From Liolophura sinensis (lineage: Eukaryota; Mollusca; Polyplacophora; Chitonida; Chitonidae), in NCBI RefSeq assembly GCF_032854445.1, contig NW_027018472.1, forward strand, positions 1-23,096: a stretch of DNA of 23,096 nucleotides. The letters are read 5' to 3'. This document shows positions 10,605 to 20,486 of this stretch, piece after piece. Position 1 is the stretch's first letter, and every line of letters begins with the position of its first letter. The position numbers and the translations under genes are program-made. The notes below the pieces were generated by a model, which searched no databases, was not told the origin of the DNA, and was given only the letters and a program-made list of their open reading frames with translations.

Positions 10605-11156
10605 GTTATGTGCCCGTCGGTAGCCCAGAAGACGTCAAATCTTTGGGCCCAAGCCCATTTAACTCAACCCAGCAAATGTCTTACTTCTAAGTCGAAGATA
10701 AACTCAATGTCTTTATCTACATGTAGAAAAACACACACCATTTTTATATAAAAAACACAAGGTACTTGATACAGTCTGCTGTAAAAAGTACAATTGAACA
10801 CTGACCCACATCAATAAGGTGCAAAAGATGCGCAATTGGGTCAGGCATCTCCAGGTGTTGAAAAATTGCAAATTTCCTTGGTTTCCATGGAGGTAAGAGC
10901 CGTTGCTGGGCACGTGATTTTGACATAAAAAATCATTCAATTGTGGCTACAGCCAAAAGTATTGGTCGGAGAGCAACGCGGTTTGCACCACTCGATTTCT
11001 CGTCACAAAATACGTCGGATTAGCCTCTTACCAGCAGCATTGGAACATTTTTTCCACTTTTGGATTTTTACCTGGTCCTTTTGCTAATTGAAATCGGCTA
11101 CATGTTACTATGTACCATCGCGACTGGTCATTACTATATTCAACTTTTGATTATAA
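10605..11156 (+). repeat. Satellite monomer 20, A-type
   Basis: Length 552. Markers: gataaaCtc, A block, spacer s2 preceded by 'gacat', ccaCtcg, ggAacatt. Private: 'gcccgtcgg', 'gggcccaagccc', 'actcaacccag', 'aaaacacacacc', 'ggaggtaag', 'tttttacctgg', 'catgttac'. Confidence 0.93.
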
Positions 11157-11710
11157 GTTATGTGCCCTTCGGTAGCCAGAAGCACGTCAAATCTTTGGGC
11201 CAAGCCCATTTAAACTCAACCAGCAAATGTCTTACTTCTAAGTCGAAGATAAAGTCAATGTCTTTATCTACATGTAGAAAAACCACACCATTTTTAAATA
11301 AAAACCACAAGATACTTAATAGAGTCTGCTGTAAAAAGTACAATTGAACACTGACCCACATCAATAAGGTGCCAAAAGATGCGCAATTGGGTCAGGCATC
11401 TCCAGGTGTTGAAAAATTGCAAATTTCCCTGGTTTCCCATGGAGTAAGAGCCGTTGCTGGGCACGTGATTTTGACATAAATGATCATTCAAATTGTGGCT
11501 ACAGCCAAAAGTATTGGTCGGAGAGCAACGCCGTTTTGCACCATTCGATTTCTCGTCACCAAAATACGTCGGATTAGCCTCTTACCAGCAGCATTGGAGC
11601 ATTTTTTCCACTTTTGGATTTTCCCCTGGTCCTTTTGCTAATTGAAATCGGCTACATGTACTATGTACCATCGCGACTGGTTCATTACTATATTCAACTT
11701 TTGATTATAA
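11157..11710 (+). repeat. Satellite monomer 21, B-type
   Basis: Length 554, the longest copy. Markers: gataaaGtc, B block, ggtgC, gggT, s5, ccaTtcg, ggGcatt, tttCcctgg with an extra C. Private one-base gains: 'gaagcacgtc', 'tttaaactcaacc', 'tttcccatgg', 'caaattgtgg', 'cgccgttttgc', 'caccaaaat', 'ggttcatt'. Confidence 0.93.
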
Positions 11711-12263
11711 GTTATGTGCCCTTCGGTAGCCAGAAGACGTCAAATCTTTGGGCCAAGCCCATTTAACTCACCCAGCAAATGTCTTACTTCTAAGTCGAAA
11801 ATAAACTCAATGTCTTTATCTACATGTCAGAAAAACCACACCATTTTTATATAAAAAAACACAAGGTACTTGATACAGTCTGCTGTAAAAAGTACAATTG
11901 AACACTGACCCACATCAATAAGGTGCCAAAAGATGCGCAATTGGGTCAGGCATCTCCAGGTGTTGAAAAATTGCAAATTTCCTTGGTTTCCATGGAGTAA
12001 GAGCCGTTGCTGGGCACGTGATTTTGACATAAATGATGATTCAATTGTGGCTACAGCCAAAAGTATTGGTCGGAGAGCAACGACGTTTGCACCATTCGAT
12101 TTCTCGTCACAAAATACGTCGGATTAGCCTCTTACCAGCAGCATTGGAGCATTTTTTTTCCACTTTTGGATTTTTGCCTGGTCCTTTTGCTAATTGAAAT
12201 CGGCTACATGTACTATGTACCCATCGCGACTGGTCCATTACTATATTCAACTTTTGATTATAA
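11711..12263 (+). repeat. Satellite monomer 22, A-type
   Basis: Length 553. Markers: gataaaCtc context changed to 'cgaaaataaactc', A block, ggtgC, gggT, s1, 'caacgacgtttgc', ggGcatt. The 'gacgtttgc' variant recurs only in monomer 25. Private: 'catgtcagaaa', 'acccatcgcg', 'ggtccatt'. Confidence 0.94.
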
Positions 12264-12811
12264 GTTATGTGCCCTTCGGTAGCCCAGAAGGACGTCAAAT
12301 CTTTGGCCAAGCCCATTTAACTCACCCAGCAAATGTCTTACTTCTAAGTCGAAGATAAAGTCAATGTCTTTATCTACATGTAGAAAAACCACACCATTTT
12401 TAAATAAAAACCACAAGATACTTAATAGAGTCTGCTGTAAAAAGTACAATTGAACACTGACCCACATCAATAAGGTGCCAAAAGATGAGCAATTGGGCCA
12501 GGCATCTCCAGGTGTTGAAAAATTGTAAATTTCCTTGGTTTCCATGGAGTAAGAGCCGTTGCTGGGCACGTGATTTTGACATAATTGATCATTCAATTGT
12601 GGCTACAGCCAAAAGTATTGGTCGGAGAGCAACGCAGTTTGCACCATTCGATTTCTCGTCACAAAATACGTCGGATTAGTCTCTTACCAGCAGCATTGGA
12701 ACATTTTTTCCACTTTTGGATTTTTGCCTGGTCCTTTTTGCTAATTGAAATCGGCTACATGTACTATGTACCATCGCGACTGGTCATACTATATTCAACT
12801 TTTGATTATAA
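12264..12811 (+). repeat. Satellite monomer 23, B-type
   Basis: Length 548. Markers: gataaaGtc, B block, ggtgC, gggC, attgT, s3, ccaTtcg, ggAacatt. Private: 'aaggacgtc', 'tttggccaag', 'gatgagcaattg', 'caacgcagttt', 'ttagtctctt', 'ggtcatacta'. Confidence 0.95.
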
Positions 12812-13358
12812 GTTATGTGCCCTTCGGTAGCCCAGAAGACGTCAAATCTTTGGGCCAAGCCCATTTAACTCACCCAGCAAATGTCTTACTTCTAAGTCGA
12901 AGATAAACTCAATGTCTTTATCTACATGTAGAAAAACCACACCATTTTTATATAAAAAACACAAGGTACTTGATACAGTCTGCTGTAAAAAGTACAATTG
13001 AACACTGACCCACATCAATAAGGTGCCAAAAGATGTGCAATTGGGTCAGGCATCTCCAGGTGTTGAAAATTGCAAATTTCCCTGGTTTCCATGGAGTAAG
13101 AGCCGTTGCTGGGCACGTGATTTTGACATAAAAAATCATTCAATTGTGGCTACAGCCAAAAGTATTGGTCGGAGAGCAACGCGGTTTGCACCACTCGATT
13201 TCTCGTCGCAAAATACGTCGGATTAGCCTCTTACCAGCAGCATTGGAACATTTTTTCCACTTTTGGATTTTTGCCTGGTCCTTTTGCTAATTGAAATCGG
13301 CTACATGTACTATGTACCATCGCGACTGGTCATTACTATATTCAACTTTTGATTATAA
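12812..13358 (+). repeat. Satellite monomer 24, A-type
   Basis: Length 547. Markers: gataaaCtc, A block, ggtgC, gggT, 'tttccctgg', spacer s2 preceded by 'gacat', ccaCtcg, ggAacatt. Private: CpG loss in 'gatgtgcaattg', and 'ctcgtcgcaaaat'. Confidence 0.95.
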
Positions 13359-13906
13359 GTTATGTGCCCTTCGGTAGCCCAGAAGACGTCAAATCTTTGG
13401 GCCAAGCCCATTTAACTCACCCAGCAAATGTCTTACTTCTAAGTCGAAGATAAAGTCAATGTCTTTATCTACATGTAGAAAAACCACACCATTTTTATAT
13501 AAAAAACACAAGGTACTTGATACAGTCTGCTGTAAAAAGTACAATTGAACACTGACCCACATCAATAAGGTGCCAAAAGATGCGCAATTGGGTCAGGCAT
13601 CTCCAGGTGTTGAAAAATTGCAAATTTCCTTGGTTTCCATGGAGTAAGAGCCGTTGCTGGGCACGTGATTTTGACATAAATGATGATTCAATTGTGGCTA
13701 CAGCCAAAAGTATTGGTCGGAGAGCAACGACGTTTGCACCATTCGATTTCTCGTCACAAAATACGTCGGATTAGCCTCTTACCAGCAGCATTGGAGCATT
13801 TTTTCCACTTTTGGATTTTTGCCTGGTCCTTTTGCTAATTGAAATCGGCTACATGTACTATGTACCATCGCGACTGGTCATTACTATATTCAACTTTTGA
13901 TTATAA
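13359..13906 (+). repeat. Satellite monomer 25, A/B mosaic (A block)
   Basis: Length 548. It has the B-associated gataaaGtc (13451-13459) followed by an A block. Other markers: ggtgC, gggT, s1, 'caacgacgtttgc', ggGcatt. Its right half matches monomer 22, three monomers to the left. Confidence 0.94.
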
Positions 13907-14456
13907 GTTATGTGCCCTTCGGTAGCCCAGAAGACGTCAAATCTTTGGGCCAAGCCCATTTAACTCACCCAGCAAATGTCTTACTTCTAAGTCGAAGATA
14001 AACTCAATGTCTTTATCTACATGTAGAAAAACCACACCATTTTATATAAAAAACACAAGGTACTTGATACAGTCTGCTGTAAAAAGTACAATTGAACACT
14101 GACCCACATCAATAAGGTGCCCAAAGATGCGCAATTGGGTCAGGCATCTCCAGCTGTTGAAAAAATTGCAAATTTCCGTGGTTTCCACGGAGTAAGAGCC
14201 GTTGCTGGGCACGTGATTTTGACATAAATGATGATTCAATTGTGGCTACAGCCAAAGTATTGGTCGGAGAGCAACGCGGTTTGCAGCTTTCGATTTCTCG
14301 TCACAAAATACGTCGGATTAGCCTCTTACCAGCAGCATTGGAACATTTTTTCCACTTTTGGATTTTTGCCCTGGTCCTTTTGCTAATTGAAATCGGCTAC
14401 ATTGTACTATTGTACCATCGCGACTGGTCATTACTATATTCAACTTTTGATTATAA
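13907..14456 (+). repeat. Satellite monomer 26, A-type
   Basis: Length 550. Markers: gataaaCtc, A block (one T short before it), gggT, s1, ggAacatt. Private: 'ctccagctgttg', 'tttccgtggtttccacgg', 'ttgcagctttcg', 'acattgtactattgtacc'. Confidence 0.94.
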
Positions 14457-15004
14457 GTTATGTGCCCTTCGGTAGCCCAGAAGACGTCAAATCTTTGGCC
14501 AAGCCCATTTAACTCACCCAGCAAATGTCTTACTTCTAAGTCGAAGATAAACTCAATGTCTTTATCTACATGTAGAAAAACACACCATTTTTAAATAAAA
14601 AAACACAAGGTACTTGATACAGTCTGCTGTAAAAAGTACAATTGAACACTGACCCACATCAATAAGGTGCCAAAAGATGCGCAATTGGGCCAGGCATCTC
14701 CAGGTGTTGAACAATTGTAAATTTCCTTGGTTTCCATGGAGTAAGAGCCGTTGCTGGGCAGTGATTTTGACATAAAATGATTATTCAATTGTGGCTTACA
14801 GCCAAAAGTATTGGTCGGAGAGCAACGCGGTTTGCACCATTCGATTTCTCGTCACTAAAATACATCGGATTAGCTCTTACCAGCAGCATTGGAGCATTTT
14901 TTCCACTTTTGGATTTTTCCCTGGTCCTTTTGCTAATTGAAATCGGCTACATGTACTATGTACCATCGCGACTGGTCATTACTATATTCAACTTTTGATT
15001 ATAA
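14457..15004 (+). repeat. Satellite monomer 27, A/B hybrid block
   Basis: Length 548. The block at about 14588-14620 begins like B ('ttaaataaaa') and ends like A ('cacaaggtacttgatac'), so the switch lies inside the 29-bp block. Other markers: gataaaCtc, ggtgC, gggC, attgT, spacer 'aaaatgattattc', ccaTtcg, ggGcatt, tttCcctgg. Confidence 0.93.
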
Positions 15005-15550
15005 GTTATGTGCCCTTCGGTAGCCCAGAAGACGTCAAATCTTTGGGCCAAGCCCATTAACTCACCCAGCAAATGTCTTACTTCTAAGTCAAAGATAAAC
15101 TCAATGTCTTTATCTACATGTAGAAAAACCACACCATTTTTATATAAAAAACACAAGGTACTTGATACAGTCTGCTGTAAAAAGTACAATTGAACACTGA
15201 CCCCACATCAATAAGGTGCCAAAAGATGCGCAATTGGGTCAGGCATCTCCAGGTGTTGAAAAATTGCAAATTCCCTGGTTTCTATGGAGTAAGAGCCGTT
15301 GCTTGGCACGTGATTTTGACATAAATAGTCATTCAATTGTGGCTACAGCCAAAAGTATTGGTCGGAGAGCAACGCGGTTTACACCACTCGATTTCTCGTC
15401 ACAAAATACGTCGGATTAGCCTCTTACCAGCAGCGTTGGAACATCTTTTCCACTTTTGGATTTTCCCTGGTCCTTTTGCTAATTGAAATCGGCTACATGT
15501 ACTATGTACCATCGCGACTGGTCATTACTATATTCAACTTTTGATTATAA
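15005..15550 (+). repeat. Satellite monomer 28, A-type
   Basis: Length 546. Markers: 'aagtcaaag' (CpG lost), gataaaCtc, A block, ggtgC, gggT, spacer 'aaatagtcattc' (near s4), 'acaccactcg', tttCcctgg. Private 'gcgttggaacatc'. Together with monomer 29 it resembles the pair 41/42. Confidence 0.95.
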
Positions 15551-16097
15551 GTTATGTGCCCTTCGGTAGCCCAGAAGACGTCAAATCTTTGGGCCAAGCC
15601 CATTTAACTCACCCAGCAAATGTCTTACTTCTAAGTCGAAGATAAAGTCAATGTCTTTATCTACATGTAGAAAAACCACACCATTTTTAAATAAAAACCA
15701 CAAGATACTTAATAGAGTCTACTGTAAAAAGTACAATTGAACACTGACCCACATCAATAAGGTGTCAAAAGATGCGCAATTGGGCCAGGCATCTCCAGGT
15801 GTTGAAAAATTGTAAATTTCCTTGGTTTCCATGGAGTAAGAGCCGTTGCTGGGCACGTGATTTTGACATAATTGATCATTCAATGTGGCTACAGCAAAAA
15901 GTATTGGTCGGAGAGCAACGCGGTTAGCACCATTCGATTTCTCGTCACAAAATACGTCGGATTAGCCTCTTACCAGCAGCAATGGAACATTTTTTCCACT
16001 TTTGGATTTTTGCCTGGTCCTTTTGCTAATTGAAATCGGCTACATGTACTATGTACCATCGCGACTGGTCATTACTATATTCAACTTTTGATTATAA
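15551..16097 (+). repeat. Satellite monomer 29, B-type, trimer position 1
   Basis: Length 547. Markers: gataaaGtc, B block, 'gtctactg', ggtgT, gggC, attgT, s3, ggAacatt. It shares 'gtctactg' only with monomer 32. Private: 'acagcaaaaag', 'ggttagcacc', 'cagcaatgg'. Confidence 0.95.
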
Positions 16098-16646
16098 GTT
16101 ATGTGCCCTTCGGTAGCCCAGAAGACGTCAAATCTTTGGGCCAAGCCCATTTAACTCACCCAGCAAATGTCTTACATCTAAGTCAAAGATAAAGTCAATG
16201 TCTTTATCTACATGTAGAAAAACCACACCATTTTTAAATAAAAACCACAAGATACTTAATAGAGTCTGCTGTAAAAAGTACAATTGAACACTGACCCACA
16301 TCAATAAGGTGCCAAAAGATGCGCAATTGGGCCAGGCATCTCCAGGTGTTGAAAAATTGCAAATTTCCTTGGTTTCCATGGAGTAAGAGCCGTTGCTGGG
16401 CACGTGATTTTGACATAAATGATGATTCAATTGTGGCTACAGCCAAAAGTATTGGTCGGAGAGCAACGCGGTTTACACCTTTCGATTTCTCGTTACAAAA
16501 TACGTCGGATTAGCCTCTTACCAGCAGCATTGGAACATTTTTTCCACTTTTGGATTTTTTGCCTGGTCCTTTTGCTAATTGAAATCGGCTACATGTACTA
16601 TGTACCATCGCGACTGGTCATTACTATATTCAACTTTTGATTATAA
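16098..16646 (+). repeat. Satellite monomer 30, B-type, trimer position 2
   Basis: Length 549. Markers: 'ttacatctaag', 'gtcaaag', gataaaGtc, B block, ggtgC, gggC, attgC, s1, 'acacctttcg', ggAacatt. 'ttacatct' and 'cacctttcg' recur in monomer 33. Confidence 0.95.
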
Positions 16647-17198
16647 GTTATGTGCCCTTCGGTAGCCCAGAAGATGTCAAATCTTTGGGCCAAGCCCATT
16701 TAACTCACCCAGCAAATGTCTTACTTCTAAGTCGAAGATAAAGTCAATGTCTTTATCTACATGTAGAAAAACAACACCATTTTTAAATAAAAACCACAAG
16801 ATACTTAATAGAGAGTCTGCTGTAAAAAGTACAATTGAACACTGACCCACATCAATAAGGTGTCAAAAGATGCGCAATTGGGCCAGGCCATCTCCAGGTT
16901 GTTGAAAAATTGCAAATTTCCTTGGTTTCCATGGAGTAAGAGCCGTTGCTGGGCACGTGATTTTGACATAATTGATCATTTAATTGTGGCTACAGCCAAA
17001 AGTATTGGTCGGAGAGCAACGCGGTTTGCACCATTCGATTTCTCGTCACAAAATACGTCGGATTAGCCTCTTACCAGCAGCATTGGAACATTTTTTCCAC
17101 TTTTGGATTTTTGCCTGGTCCTTTTGCTAATTGAAATCGGCTACATGTACTATGTACCATCGCGACTGGTCATTACTATATTCAACTTTTGATTATAA
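16647..17198 (+). repeat. Satellite monomer 31, B-type, trimer position 3
   Basis: Length 552. Markers: agaTGtc (shared only with 34 and 38), gataaaGtc, B block, ggtgT, gggC, attgC, s3, ggAacatt. Private: a dinucleotide gain in 'tagagagtctg', plus 'caggccatctcc' and 'catttaattg'. Confidence 0.95.
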
Positions 17199-17746
17199 GT
17201 TATGTGCCCTTCGGTAGCCCAGAAGACGTCAAATCTTTGGGCCAAGCCCATTTAACTCACCCAGCAAATGTCTTACTTCTAAGTCGAAGATAAAGTCAAT
17301 GTCTTTATCTACATGTAGAAAAACCACACCATTTTTAAATAAAAACCACAAGATACTTAATAGAGTCTACTGTAAAAAGTACAATTGAACACTGACCCAC
17401 ATCAATAAGGTGTCAAAAGATGCGCAATTGGGCCAGGCATCTCCAGGTGTTGAAAAATTGTAAATTTCCTTGGTTTCCATGGAGTAAGAGCCGTTGCTGG
17501 GCACGTGATTTTGACATAATTGATCATTCAATTGTGGCTACAGCCAAAAGTATTGGTCGGAGAGCAACGCGGTTTGCACCATTCGATTTCTCGTCACAAA
17601 ATACGTCGGATTAGCCTCTTACCAGCAGCATTGGAACATTTTTTCCACTTTTGGATTTTTGCCTGGTCCTTTTGCTAACTGAAATCGGCTACATGTACTA
17701 TGTACCATCGCGACTGGTCATTACTATATTCAACTTTTGATTATAA
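17199..17746 (+). repeat. Satellite monomer 32, B-type, trimer position 1
   Basis: Length 548. Same marker set as monomer 29 including 'gtctactg', ggtgT, attgT and s3. Its B block is at 17337-17365 and is a clean reference copy. Private: 'ctaactgaaatc'. Confidence 0.96.
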
Positions 17747-18294
17747 GTTATGTGCCCTTCGGTAGCCCAGAAGACGTCAAATCTTTGGGCCAAGCCCATT
17801 TAACTCACCCAGCAAATGTCTTACATCTAAGTCGAAGATCAAGTCAATGTCTTTATCTACATGTAGAAAAACCACACCATTTTTAAATAAAAACCACAAG
17901 ATACTTAATAGAGTCTGCTGTAAAAAGTACAATTGAACACTGACCCACATCAATAAGGTGCCAAAAGATGCGCAATTGGGCCAGGCATCTCCAGGTGTTG
18001 AAAAATTGCAAATTTCCTTGGTTTCCATGGAGTAAGAGCCGTTGCTGGGCACGTGATTTTGACATAAATGATGATTCAATTGTGGCTACAGCCAAAAGTA
18101 TTGGTCGGAGAGCAACGCGGTTTCCACCTTTCGATTTCTCGTCACAAAATACGTCGGATTAGCCTCTTACCAGCAGCATTGGAACATTTTTTCCACTTTT
18201 GGATTTTTGCCTGGTCCTTTTGCTAATTGAAATCGGCTACATGTACTATGTACCATCGCGACTGGTCATTACTATATTCAACTTTTGATTATAA
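17747..18294 (+). repeat. Satellite monomer 33, B-type, trimer position 2
   Basis: Length 548. Same set as monomer 30: 'ttacatctaag', B block, ggtgC, gggC, attgC, s1, 'ccacctttcg'. Private: 'gatcaagtc'. Confidence 0.96.
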
Positions 18295-18842
18295 GTTATG
18301 TGCCCTTCGGTAGCCCAGAAGATGTCAAATCTTTGGGCCAAGCCCATTTAACTCACCCAGCAAATGTCTTACTTCTAAGTCGAAGATAAACTCAATGTCT
18401 TTATCTACATGTAGAAAAACCACACCATTTTTAAATAAAAACCACAAGATACTTAATAGAGTCTGCTGTAAAAAGTACAATTGAACACTGACCCACATCA
18501 ATAAGGTGCCAAAAGATGCGCAATTGGGCCAGGCATCTCCAGGTGTTGAAAAATTGCAAATTTCCTTGGTTTCCATGGAGTAAGAGCCGTTGCTGGGCAC
18601 GTGATTTTGACATAATTGATCATTCAATTGTGGCTACAGCCAAAAGTATTGGTCGGAGAGCAACGCGGTTTGCACCATTCGATTTCTCGTCACAAAATAC
18701 GTCGGATTAGCCTCTTACCAGCAGCATTGGAACATTTTTTCCACTTTTGGATTTTTGCCTGGTCCTTTTGCTAATTGAAATCGGCTACATGTACTATGTA
18801 CCATCGCGACTGGTCATTACTATATTCAACTTTTGATTATAA
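18295..18842 (+). repeat. Satellite monomer 34, A/B mosaic (B block), trimer position 3
   Basis: Length 548. Markers: agaTGtc, the A-associated gataaaCtc followed by a B block, ggtgC, gggC, attgC, s3, ccaTtcg, ggAacatt. Confidence 0.95.
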
Positions 18843-19390
18843 GTTATGTGCCCTTCGGTAGCCCAGAAGACGTCAAATCTTTGGGCCAAGCCCATTTAAC
18901 TCACCCAGCAAATGTCTTACTTCTAAGTCGAAGATAAACTCAATGTCTTTATCTACATGTAGAAAAACCACACCATTTTTATATAAAAAACACAAGGTAC
19001 TTGATACAGTCTGCTGTAAAAAGTACAATTGAACACTGACCCACATCAATAAGGTGCCAAAAGATGCGCAATTGGGCCAGGCATCTCCAGGTGTTGAAAA
19101 ATTGTAAATTTCCTTGGTTTCCACGGAGTAAGAGCCGTTGCTGGGCACGTAATTTTGACATAAATGATTATTCAATTGTGGTTACAGCCAAAAGTATTGG
19201 TCGGAGAGCAACGCGGTTTGCACCATTCGATTTCTCGTCACAAAATACGTCGGATTAGCCTCTTACCAGCAGCATTGGAACATCTTTTCCACTTTTGGAT
19301 TTTTCCCTGGTCCTTTTGCTAATTGAAATCGGCTACATGTACTATGTACCATCGCAACTGGTCATTACTATATTCAACTTTTGATTATAA
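18843..19390 (+). repeat. Satellite monomer 35, A-type, interrupts trimer order
   Basis: Length 548. Markers: gataaaCtc, A block, ggtgC, gggC, attgT, spacer 'aaatgattattc', ccaTtcg, tttCcctgg. Private G-to-A changes: 'cacgtaatttt', 'tggttacag', 'atcgcaactgg'. Its spacer is close to that of monomer 27. Confidence 0.95.
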
Positions 19391-19938
19391 GTTATGTGCC
19401 CTTCGGTAGCCCAGAAGACGTCAAATCTTTGGGCCAAGCCCATTTAACTCACCCAGCAAATGTCTTACTTCTAAGTCGAAGATAAACTCAATGTCTTTAT
19501 CTACATGTAGAAAAACCACACCATTTTTAAATAAAAACCACAAGATACTTAATAGAGTCTGCTGTAAAAAGTACAATTGAACACTGACCCACATCAATAA
19601 GGTGTCAAAAGATGCGCAATTGGGCCAGGCATCTCCAGGTGTTGAAAAATTGTAAATTTCCTTGGTTTCCATGGAGTAAGAGCCGTTGCTGGGCACGTGA
19701 TTTTGACATAATTGATCATTCAATTGTGGCTACAGCCAAAAGTATTGGTCGGAGAGCAACGCGGTTTGCACCATTCGATTTCTCGTCACAAAATACGTCG
19801 GATTAGCCTCTTACCAGCAGCATTGGAACATTTTTTCCACTTTTGGATTTTTGCCTGGTCCTTTTGCTAATTGAAATCGGCTACATGTACTATGTACCAT
19901 CGCGACTGGTCATTACTATATTCAACTTTTGATTATAA
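19391..19938 (+). repeat. Satellite monomer 36, A/B mosaic (B block), trimer position 1
   Basis: Length 548. The A-associated gataaaCtc is followed by a B block. Other markers match position 1 of the right-hand trimer: ggtgT, gggC, attgT, s3. Confidence 0.95.
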
Positions 19939-20486
19939 GTTATGTGCCCTTCGGTAGCCCAGAAGACGTCAAATCTTTGGGCCAAGCCCATTTAACTCAC
20001 CCAGCAAATGTCTTACTTCTAAGTCGAAGATAAACTCAATGTCTTTATCTACATGTAGAAAAACCACACCATTTTTATATAAAAAACACAAGGTACTTGA
20101 TACAGTCTGCTGTAAAAAGTACAATTGAACACTGACCCACATCAATAAGGTGCCAAAAGATGCGCAATTGGGCCAGGCATCTCCAGGTGTTGAAAAATTG
20201 CAAATTTCCTTGGTTTCCATGGAGTAAGAGCCGTTGCTGGGCACGTGATTTTGACATAAATGATGATTCAATTGTGGCTACAGCCAAAAGTATTGGTCGG
20301 AGAGCAACGCGGTTTGCACCATTCGATTTCTCGTCACAAAATACGTCGGATTAGCCTCTTACCAGCAGCATTGGAACATTTTTTCCACTTTTGGATTTTT
20401 GCCTGGTCCTTTTGCTAATTGAAATCGGCTACATGTACTATGTACCATCGCGACTGGTCATTACTATATTCAACTTTTGATTATAA
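19939..20486 (+). repeat. Satellite monomer 37, A-type, trimer position 2
   Basis: Length 548, with no private change that I noticed. Markers: gataaaCtc, A block, ggtgC, gggC, attgC, s1, ccaTtcg, ggAacatt, tttGcctgg. It has the position-2 spacer but lacks 'ttacatct' and 'ctttcg'. Confidence 0.95.

Noticed and set aside
12601-12660. RNA polymerase III promoter or tRNA-derived origin (A-box-like 'tggctacagcc' and B-box-like 'ttcgatttc' about 45 bp apart)
   Set aside because: Both motifs mismatch the consensus, there is no tRNA-like fold, and the B-box-like sequence is altered to 'ctcgatttc' in many monomers. The match is too weak to call.
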